Source: Haloarculaceae archaeon (GTDB lineage Archaea; Halobacteriota; Halobacteria; Halobacteriales; Haloarculaceae). From it: DNA of 12,465 nt. Position numbers and translations under genes: made by a program. Positions within the stretch are counted from its first letter, which is position 1. Each line of letters starts with the position of its first letter. Shown here in pieces: positions 7,353-12,465 of the stretch. The notes below the pieces were generated by a model. The model saw only the letters and a program-made list of their open reading frames with translations, ran no database searches and had not been told where the DNA came from. The stretch covers positions 1-12,465 of the forward strand of contig JAQCMX010000044.1 of NCBI GenBank assembly GCA_028274885.1, in the 5' to 3' direction.

Positions 7353-8504
7353 ATGTCCGACGAACTCAAAAAAGGCCTGCGAGGGATCCTGGCTGCGGAG
7401 TCCAAGATGAGTGAAATCGACGGTGATGCTGGGAAACTCATCTATCGGGGCTACGATATCGAGCAGTTGGCCGACAGCGCGAGCTACGAGGAGGTGTTGT
7501 ACCTGTTCTGGGAGGGACAACTACCCAACCGGGAGGAACTTGACGCCTTCACCGACTCCATGACGAGCGAACGAGGGATCCAAGAGGAGACGATCAAAAC
7601 ACTTCGTTCGCTCGCCCGACAGGGGGAGACACCGATGGCGGCGCTCCGGTCAGGCGTCTCGACGCTCTCGGCGAGCGAACCCGAGGTCGATGCGGATCCG
7701 GAGGATCCCGACGCGACGCGGCGCAAGGGTCGGCGCATCACCGCCAAGATTCCGACTGTTCTCGCAAACTACGACCGGTTGCGTCGCGGGGACGATCTGA
7801 TCGAACCGCGGGCTGATCTCTCTCACGCCGGCAACTTTCTGTACATGCTGACCGGCCAGGAGCCGAGTGACGTCGCAGAGGAGACGATGGATATGGCACT
7901 CATCTTGCACACCGACCACGGTCTGAACGCCTCGACGTTTACCGCCATGATCATCGGTTCCACACTGGCCGATGTCTACGCTGCCGTAACCGGCGGTGTC
8001 GGGGCGCTCTCCGGGGCTCTTCATGGCGGCGCGAACCAGGACGTCATGGCGGCGCTCATGGAACTCGACGGGAGTGACATGGATCCCGTCGAGTGGGTCA
8101 GAGATAAAGAGGAGTCCGGTGAGCGTGTCCCTGGCTGGGGCCACGGCGTCTACAACGTCAAGGATCCCCGGGCGAAGATCCTCCAGTCCAAACTCGAGGA
8201 ACTCTCCGAGGAGGACGGCGATACCAAGTGGCTCGATTACACGACCTCTATCGAAACGTATCTTACCGAGGAACAGAGACTTCCGGAAAAAGGAATCGCG
8301 CCAAACGTTGATTTTTACTCAGGATCCGTCTACAAGAAGCTTGGCATCCCGGTGGACATGTACACCCCGATCTTTGCGATGTCCCGCGTGGGTGGTTGGC
8401 TGGGACACATATTCGAGTACACGGCGGACAACAAGCTCATTCGCCCACGCGGTCGCTACGTCGGCCCGCACAACCAGGAGTTCGTTCCCGTCGACCAGCG
8501 GTGA
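7353..8504 (+). CDS. gltA: citrate synthase
   Basis: Condenses oxaloacetate and acetyl-CoA to citrate, the entry step of the TCA cycle in the cytoplasm. It has 383 residues, the length of the archaeal/type I short form. The three catalytic residues are in place: H224 in ALHGGAN, H264 in GWGHGVYNVKDPRA and D320 in PNVDFYSG. HTDHGLNAST (186-195) and RGRY (366-369) are further family motifs. A 2-methylcitrate synthase is the main alternative, but there are no prp genes next to it, and haloarchaeal proteins of this type are usually the TCA enzyme. An acidic insert at about 109-123 (EPEVDADPEDPD) is a halophilic surface loop. The ATG follows an AT-rich promoter zone. A repeat copy lies upstream. 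Confidence 0.95.
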   Translation: MSDELKKGLRGILAAESKMSEIDGDAGKLIYRGYDIEQLADSASYEEVLYLFWEGQLPNREELDAFTDSMTSERGIQEETIKTLRSLARQGETPMAALRSGVSTLSASEPEVDADPEDPDATRRKGRRITAKIPTVLANYDRLRRGDDLIEPRADLSHAGNFLYMLTGQEPSDVAEETMDMALILHTDHGLNASTFTAMIIGSTLADVYAAVTGGVGALSGALHGGANQDVMAALMELDGSDMDPVEWVRDKEESGERVPGWGHGVYNVKDPRAKILQSKLEELSEEDGDTKWLDYTTSIETYLTEEQRLPEKGIAPNVDFYSGSVYKKLGIPVDMYTPIFAMSRVGGWLGHIFEYTADNKLIRPRGRYVGPHNQEFVPVDQR

Positions 8505-8565
8505 GGCATACTTCCCACCGCTTACCGGTATCGAGGTTTCATACCCCTTGTACACCACGGCACAT

Positions 8566-8574
8566 CTTAACATA
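8566..8574 (+). promoter_or_regulatory. candidate TATA box of the small HTH gene
   Basis: CTTAACATA centred about 26 bases before the ATG at 8596. This favours that ATG over the in-frame ATG at 8581. Confidence 0.35.
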
Positions 8575-8595
8575 GATAGTATGAAAGACGTATAT

Positions 8596-8961
8596 ATGGA
8601 CGATCAGCCGCAGTTCGACGCGTTTATAGAGGCGCTTTCCGACAGCTATCGGCGTGAACTGCTGCTCGCATTGATCGAACACAACCCACAGAACGACGAC
8701 GAACCCGATCCTTTGGACATTCATCGATCGGCCAGTGAAGAGGGTGATCAGTTCGATATCTTCATGTACCATCTTCCAAAGCTCGAGCAGTTAGGGGTCA
8801 TCACATGGGATCGGGAAACTGATGAGATTAGCAGGGGTCCCAATTGGGACGAACTCGCCCCACTTTTAGAGCTCATAAATAACCACCGGGAGGAACTGCC
8901 GAGTGAGTGGTTCGAGAAGCCACCAGCGGGTGAGTCCTCGGACGAACCGTCCGACTCCTGA
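8596..8961 (+). CDS. small winged-helix (ArsR-like / DUF7344-type) putative transcription regulator
   Basis: 121 residues, very acidic at the C-terminus. The N-terminal half reads like a haloarchaeal winged helix: LSDSYRRELLLALIEH (14-29) as the first helix pair, then a variable acidic linker. FMYHLPKLEQLGVITWDRE (56-74) forms the recognition helix and wing, and ISRGPNWDEL the end of the fold. This pattern is common in haloarchaeal DUF7344 and ArsR-like proteins that bind DNA; the target is unknown. No metal-binding Cys or His cluster is seen. It follows citrate synthase on the same strand after 91 bases, but has its own TATA-like box, so it may be separately transcribed. The alternative ATG at 8581 would add five residues (MKDVY). 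Confidence 0.75.
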   Translation: MDDQPQFDAFIEALSDSYRRELLLALIEHNPQNDDEPDPLDIHRSASEEGDQFDIFMYHLPKLEQLGVITWDRETDEISRGPNWDELAPLLELINNHREELPSEWFEKPPAGESSDEPSDS

Positions 8962-8989
8962 TACTGTTGGCTGTACGTCTTTCAAGAAT

Positions 8990-9011
8990 TTCGACCCCCC
9001 GTGGGGTCGAA
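8990..9011 (+). terminator. perfect 9-base-pair hairpin downstream of the HTH gene
   Basis: TTCGACCCC (8990-8998) pairs exactly with GGGGTCGAA (9003-9011) around a 4-base loop. It lies 28 bases after the stop codon and 13 bases before repeat copy 2. There is no T-run after it, so it may be an mRNA 3' stabiliser, a processing site or an operator instead of a classic terminator. Confidence 0.4.
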
Positions 9012-9024
9012 TATGCTCACGAAG

Positions 9025-9130
9025 TTATAGCCGTCAGTGTGAGTCTGTACCGCCGTGACACGTGCGGTATATATCCTGCGCAGCGATGTCTGTGACCCGA
9101 GCACCAGAGGAGTTACAGTGAGCACTATGA
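9025..9130 (-). repeat. 115-base-type intergenic repeat, copy 2 (reverse, 106 bases)
   Basis: Read on the minus strand, the right end shares GCGGTACAGACTC exactly with copy 3, and 22 of 29 end positions overall. The left end matches copy 3 at 12 of the first 15 positions, then diverges. It is the most diverged copy and 8-9 bases shorter than the others. It ends 65 bases before the start of the dehydrogenase gene. Confidence 0.68.
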
Positions 9131-9160
9131 CAGCAGGTTCGTGTAATATGGACGTCCCGC

Positions 9161-9170
9161 GGTTTTAAGC
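9161..9170 (+). promoter_or_regulatory. candidate TATA box of the SDR gene
   Basis: GGTTTTAAGC centred about 30 bases before the ATG at 9196, consistent with a nearly leaderless transcript. It lies downstream of repeat copy 2, so the repeat is not itself the core promoter. Confidence 0.45.
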
Positions 9171-9195
9171 CCCCCACACCGGACAGTCTCACTGC

Positions 9196-9978
9196 ATGAG
9201 AAAAGAACTACTTGCGGATCAGACAGCAGTAGTCACCGGCGCATCGAGCGGCATTGGGCGTGCGATCGCAGGGGCGTTTGGCTCCGAAGGAGCAGACGTT
9301 GTCGTGGCCGACATCCGCAAACAGCCCCGGAAGGATGGCGAACCGACCCACGAGATGATCGAATCAACCTCCGAGGCACGCGGGAAATACGTCAACACCG
9401 ACGTGACCGACACATCCGATGTTGAAGCAGCCATCGACGCCGCCGACGAGTTCGGCGGAATCGATATTATGATCAACAACGCCGGGGTGCTCGGACCGAA
9501 CGGACCCGTAACCGAGATCTCGTATCAGGAGTACCGTGAACTCCTGGATATCAACCTCGACGGCGTGTTCATAGGGGCGAAGGTCGCGGCCGAGCGGCTG
9601 ATCGAACAGGGCGACGGCGGTGCGATCATCAACATCTCGAGTCTTGCGGGTCTCCAGGGATACCCCAATATTATCCCCTACTCGACGGCGAAGGCGGGCG
9701 TTCGGAACATGACCTACGCGCTGGCCGGGGAACTGGGGACACACGGCATCCGGGTGAACGCGATCCACCCCGGCGAAGTCGAAACTGCACTGACCACAGA
9801 TGATATGGCGATCATCGGAACCGAGGATGGCGAGGCGGTCAAACAGAACATTCCACTCGAGAAATTTGCTCAGCCAGAGGATGTCGCAAACGCCGCGACG
9901 TTCCTGGCGAGTGAGATGGCCAGCCACATCACCGCAGAGTCGCTGGTCGTCGACGGTGGGGTGTTCAACACCGCATAG
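9196..9978 (+). CDS. short-chain dehydrogenase/reductase (SDR)
   Basis: NAD(P)-dependent oxidoreductase of the classical SDR type, 260 residues. The nucleotide loop TGASSGIG is at 14-21. The acidic residue at the end of the second strand (D39 in VADIR) suggests NAD over NADP. NNAG is at 94-97. The active site is S149, Y162 and K166 (YSTAK). The C-terminal ESLVVDGG is the usual family ending. The substrate cannot be read from the sequence; glucose dehydrogenase-like or 3-oxoacyl-ACP reductase-like labels would be guesses. It is a single gene with its own TATA box. Confidence 0.92.
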   Translation: MRKELLADQTAVVTGASSGIGRAIAGAFGSEGADVVVADIRKQPRKDGEPTHEMIESTSEARGKYVNTDVTDTSDVEAAIDAADEFGGIDIMINNAGVLGPNGPVTEISYQEYRELLDINLDGVFIGAKVAAERLIEQGDGGAIINISSLAGLQGYPNIIPYSTAKAGVRNMTYALAGELGTHGIRVNAIHPGEVETALTTDDMAIIGTEDGEAVKQNIPLEKFAQPEDVANAATFLASEMASHITAESLVVDGGVFNTA

Positions 9979-10108
9979 AGGGTGCACCGTGAGTGGGCGA
10001 GTCCGGCGACCCGTTTCCGACACGCCCGGTTTGTGTCTGCTCGGCCAGCCCACGTCACCGGCCCAATCTACCGGCTGTTCGAAGCTGCACCGGGAGGACC
10101 TGTCTCTC

Positions 10109-10573
10109 TTAGACAAGTCGCTCGCTCTCGCCGTAGGCCGCGAGCACGGTAGCGGTCGTGTACCGGTCCCCGGCGGGGTCGGCGGTGACGACCTCCATCT
10201 GGATCGCCGGGTCCTGGTAGCCACGGAGCTGGCAGCCACGCTCGATACCGGTCCGAAGCAGCTCCCGGACGGTTTCGGGATCCCGGTCTTCCACCTCGTA
10301 GAAAACCCCCGCCCCCTCCCTGTCGGTCCAGGCAAGCCCGGCTGCTGCGCGTGCTCCAGGTGGGCTCGTCTGGCGGGCCATCACCACGTCCAGCACATTC
10401 CCCGAGCGTCCCAGGTCGGGCGCAGTTCCGAGCACCGTGAGGGGGGCGTCTGGCGGGATGACCGACGAGAGCTGACGCAGGTTGTACTGATGCAGGCCCG
10501 CCTCTGCAAGCGCGGCGTCAAACGACGCCTTGGCCGTGCCCGCGGTCCCTTCGCCCCAGACGATCCGGATCAT
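10109..10573 (-). CDS. pdaD: pyruvoyl-dependent arginine decarboxylase
   Basis: Decarboxylates arginine to agmatine. In archaea agmatine feeds polyamines and the agmatidine modification of tRNA-Ile2 that reads AUA. It has 154 residues, the usual length. The protein is made as a proenzyme that cuts itself in a Ser-Ser pair. Here NLRQLSSVIPP (31-41) holds that pair as S36-S37, so S37 would become the pyruvoyl group, leaving a beta chain of 36 and an alpha chain of 118 residues. The later GVFYEVED segment corresponds to the catalytic Glu region. The start ATG fits the conserved MIRIVWGEGT opening. It is convergent with the SDR gene (130 bases apart) and divergent from threonine ammonia-lyase. 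Confidence 0.87.
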   Translation of the reverse strand: MIRIVWGEGTAGTAKASFDAALAEAGLHQYNLRQLSSVIPPDAPLTVLGTAPDLGRSGNVLDVVMARQTSPPGARAAAGLAWTDREGAGVFYEVEDRDPETVRELLRTGIERGCQLRGYQDPAIQMEVVTADPAGDRYTTATVLAAYGESERLV

Positions 10574-10622
10574 ACCAGAGAGACTGTCGTGGACGTGTAT
10601 CAGGGTAGCGGTTCACGCGTCG

Positions 10623-10660
10623 AAAAAAACCGTCTCACCGGCTGCTTTCCCCGGCCGGTG
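10623..10660 (-). terminator. hairpin plus T7, terminator-like on the minus strand
   Basis: CACCGGC (10636-10642) pairs with GCCGGTG (10654-10660) around an 11-base loop. Read on the minus strand, the hairpin is followed after 6 bases by seven T (10629-10623). No protein gene on the minus strand ends here: the next one upstream in that direction would have to start near repeat copy 3. It may end a short non-coding transcript or insulate pdaD. Confidence 0.4.
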
Positions 10661-10704
10661 TCACACTGTCTGTTTCACAAAACCGGGATGGACAGACACC
10701 CGTC

Positions 10705-10819
10705 TGATAGTGATTACTGCGGTAGTTTTCCTGGCCACGTCACAGATAGTGCTGTGTCATGGCGTGAAACAGCCGTTTTGATCCGCGAAAGCGGTACAGA
10801 CTCGCAATCATCACTATGA
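10705..10819 (+). repeat. 115-base intergenic repeat, copy 3 (forward)
   Basis: Left end TGATAGTGATTA...TGCGGT..TTTT matches copy 4 at 22 of 26 positions. Right end GCGGTACAGACTCGCA... matches copy 4 at 25 of 29. The two ends are inverted repeats of each other at 14 of 17 bases. The centre does not align well with copy 4. It ends 167 bases before the ilvA ATG. Confidence 0.85.
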
Positions 10820-10849
10820 CAGGCGGCATATTCGCCCTGTGCATCGTGA

Positions 10850-10856
10850 TTTTATC
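10850..10856 (+). promoter_or_regulatory. possible TATA box upstream of ilvA
   Basis: TTTTATC. If used, transcription would start near 10880 and give a leader of roughly 107 bases before the ATG, unusual for haloarchaea, where most mRNAs are leaderless. No stronger box is seen at the leaderless distance (around 10960). Confidence 0.25.
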
Positions 10857-10986
10857 TGTCATCTGTCGTACACGGATTTGCGATCACGGACACAGACCGG
10901 GTGCAGTCGTGACTGTGCGTTACATGCCCTTTTGTCTCGATCCGTGTCCCCACACCACTAACACCTCCGGGGGCGAAACAGATGGT

Positions 10987-12198
10987 ATGCTTGAACTGGC
11001 CGACGTTCTGGCGGCCCGGGAGCGGGTTGCCGAGACGTCACGACACACGCCACTGGAGTATTCACACACCTTCTCGGCGATGACAGGTGCGGATGTCCAT
11101 CTGAAACAGGAAGTGTTCCAGCGGACGGGCGCGTTCAAGATCAGAGGGGCAACGAACCGCATCGCGACCCTCCCCGAAAAACATCGTGAGGCCGGCGTGG
11201 TCACGGCGAGCGCTGGCAACCACGCTCAGGGGGTCGCCCTCGCAGCGTCGCGGATGGGCGTCGACTCGGTGGTCGTGATGCCCGAGGGAGCCCCGAATGC
11301 GAAGGTGACAGCCACGCGCGAGTACGGGGCGGAGGTGATCCTCGCGGGGACCGACTACGACGAGGCCACAGAGCGCGCCAGGGGGATCGAACGGGAGGAG
11401 GGTCGGTACTATCTGCCGGCCTTCGACGACTGGGAGGTCATGGCGGGGCAGGGAACGCTCGGACTCGAGATTGTTGAGGATCTGCCCGGCGTAGACACGG
11501 TCGTCGTTCCGATCGGCGGCGGCGGTCTCATTGCAGGCATCGCCACGGCGATCACCGGCAACCAACCCGACACGCGGATCGTCGGTGTCGAAGCCAAGGG
11601 CGCCTCAAGCGCCGCAGAATCGCTCCAACGAGGTGAACGCGTCGAACGCGATAGCGTCAGCACTATCGCAGATGGGATCGCCACCAGAACGATCGGGGAG
11701 AAACCCTTCCGGGTGATTCAAGAGTGTGTCGACGAGGTCGTGACCGTATCCGATGCCGACATCGCGGTCGCGGTTACCCAGTTGCTCAAGCGCAGCAAGA
11801 CGCTAGTAGAGGGCGCCGGTGCGGTCCCGCTGGCGGCACTGCTCGCCGGCGAGTTCGACTACGAGGACGACGAAACGATTGTTCCGGTACTGTGTGGCGG
11901 CAACATCGATATGAATACGCTGACGACGGTACTGGTCAGGGGGATGATCGAGATCGGTCGGTACCTCCGGATCCGGACGGTGTTACCTGACCGTCCCGGC
12001 GCACTCGACTCGCTTGCGAGTGTCATCTCCGGAACGGGGGCAAATATCTACGCGATCCGCCACGACCGGACCTCCCGGGATGTCGCAATGGACAACGCCG
12101 AGGTGGCACTCGACCTGGAAACGCGCGGTCCCGAACACGTGGCGGAACTGCTCGACGCGCTCGAAGCCGCCGGCTACGACGTCGACGTCCTGACCTGA
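10987..12198 (+). CDS. ilvA: threonine ammonia-lyase (threonine dehydratase) with ACT domain
   Basis: PLP enzyme that turns threonine into 2-oxobutyrate and ammonia, the first committed step from threonine to isoleucine. It has 403 residues, the length of the archaeal/TdcB-like form with one C-terminal ACT domain. The PLP lysine is K51 in TGAFKIRGA. SAGNHAQG is at 75-82, and the glycine loop GGGGL at 177-181 holds the PLP phosphate. CGGNID at 303-308 lines the PLP pyridine. The ACT domain starts at about 326 (RYLRIRTVLPDRPGAL) and runs to the end, suggesting amino acid feedback control. The ATG at 10987 begins the conserved N-terminus; the frame is open further upstream but that part is not family-like. 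Its substrate is the product of thrC in this window, which lies 5 kb away on the other strand. Confidence 0.93.
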   Translation: MLELADVLAARERVAETSRHTPLEYSHTFSAMTGADVHLKQEVFQRTGAFKIRGATNRIATLPEKHREAGVVTASAGNHAQGVALAASRMGVDSVVVMPEGAPNAKVTATREYGAEVILAGTDYDEATERARGIEREEGRYYLPAFDDWEVMAGQGTLGLEIVEDLPGVDTVVVPIGGGGLIAGIATAITGNQPDTRIVGVEAKGASSAAESLQRGERVERDSVSTIADGIATRTIGEKPFRVIQECVDEVVTVSDADIAVAVTQLLKRSKTLVEGAGAVPLAALLAGEFDYEDDETIVPVLCGGNIDMNTLTTVLVRGMIEIGRYLRIRTVLPDRPGALDSLASVISGTGANIYAIRHDRTSRDVAMDNAEVALDLETRGPEHVAELLDALEAAGYDVDVLT

Positions 12199-12230
12199 CG
12201 GTCCCGCTTCAAGCTAAAGGGTGAGACGTC

Positions 12231-12344
12231 TCATACTGATTAGTGCGAGTCTTTACCGCCATGCTCGAAGAAGATATCGGGGACACGCTGTGAGATGTCA
12301 ATCCCTGGGATGGGAACGCAAAATAACCGCACTAATCACTATCA
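12231..12344 (-). repeat. 115-base intergenic repeat, copy 4 (reverse, 114 bases)
   Basis: Read on the minus strand it begins TGATAGTGATTAGTGCGGT and ends with GCGGTAAAGACTCGCACT and a further 11 family positions. The two ends are inverted repeats at 15 of 17 bases, and the match extends outward to 20 of 23 (12225-12247 with 12328-12350). It is the best-preserved copy. It lies 32 bases after the ilvA stop. Confidence 0.85.
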
Positions 12345-12403
12345 AACGTCGGCTACCCTCACCCACAGTCGCCTCTGGGGTCGTGAGTCGGCACAGTCGC
12401 GGT

Positions 12404-12465
12404 TCAGAAGGGCGCCTCGGACGACTGCTCTGCTGGCTCCGACGGCGTTTCTGCCGTGCCCGACG
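12404..12465 (-). CDS. possible C-terminal end of an acidic protein (partial, runs off the window)
   Basis: On the minus strand an open frame enters from the window edge and ends at TGA (12404-12406). It reads SGTAETPSEPAEQSSEAPF just before the stop. The Ser/Glu/Pro/Ala-rich tail is typical of acidic haloarchaeal proteins, and third codon positions are GC-rich. Only about 19 codons are visible, so neither function nor reality is certain. If real, it is convergent with ilvA, with repeat copy 4 between the two. Confidence 0.35.
   Translation of the reverse strand, partial: SGTAETPSEPAEQSSEAPF

Larger units (their letters stand above)
10574..10986. other. 413-base intergenic region between divergent pdaD and ilvA
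   Basis: Contents: a weak TATA-like TGATACAC on the minus strand (10595-10602) for pdaD; a hairpin followed by T7 on the minus strand (10623-10660); repeat copy 3 (10705-10819); a TATA-like TTTTATC (10850-10856); and about 130 further bases before ilvA without an obvious gene. An in-frame upstream extension of ilvA from 10816 exists but is not supported by family length. Confidence 0.6.

Noticed and set aside
10816..10986. N-terminal extension of threonine ammonia-lyase from an ATG at 10816, with a short hydrophobic stretch
   Set aside because: The enzyme is cytoplasmic and complete from 10987; the extension overlaps repeat copy 3 and contains no family similarity.
7098..12344. CRISPR array or integron cassette array
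   Set aside because: The repeats are 1.5-1.9 kb apart, alternate in orientation, and no cas or integrase gene is present.

Overview
The window looks like chromosomal DNA of a haloarchaeon (class Halobacteria). The proteins are rich in Asp and Glu, the DNA is GC-rich with GC-rich third codon positions, and the gene set includes PAN, RtcB, a TYW2/Taw2-type tRNA enzyme, a PibD-type pilin and a pyruvoyl-dependent arginine decarboxylase. Most genes have a TATA-like box about 25-30 bases before the start codon, the spacing of leaderless transcripts. I do not assign a genus.

Left part (1-5.8 kb), housekeeping: a tRNA-Phe wyosine enzyme (minus) is divergent from the RNA ligase rtcB (plus). An orphan type IV pilin-like gene (minus) ends 15 bases from the rtcB stop and is divergent from a proteasome-activating nucleotidase (plus). 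PAN is convergent with threonine synthase (minus).

Middle (6.0-9.0 kb): an AstE/AspA-like zinc hydrolase (minus), then citrate synthase and a small winged-helix-like protein (both plus). Right part (9.2-12.5 kb): a short-chain dehydrogenase (plus), pyruvoyl-dependent arginine decarboxylase (minus), threonine ammonia-lyase with an ACT domain (plus), and what may be the C-terminal end of another gene (minus) at the window edge. Threonine synthase and threonine ammonia-lyase are successive steps from phosphohomoserine to 2-oxobutyrate (isoleucine route). RtcB, Taw2 and agmatine production (for agmatidine in tRNA-Ile2) all bear on tRNA maturation, but the genes are separate transcription units and show no operon.

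The most unusual content is not protein coding. Four intergenic elements (7098-7212, 9025-9130, 10705-10819, 12231-12344) share two conserved, distinguishable ends of about 26-29 bases, have almost the same length (115, 106, 115, 114 bases) and divergent centres. The ends are imperfect inverted repeats of each other. The copies alternate in orientation and lie in the gaps before citrate synthase, the dehydrogenase and threonine ammonia-lyase, and after the latter. I saw no copy in the first 7 kb. They could be a MITE-like family, a structured RNA, or a shared regulatory element; the sequence alone does not decide.
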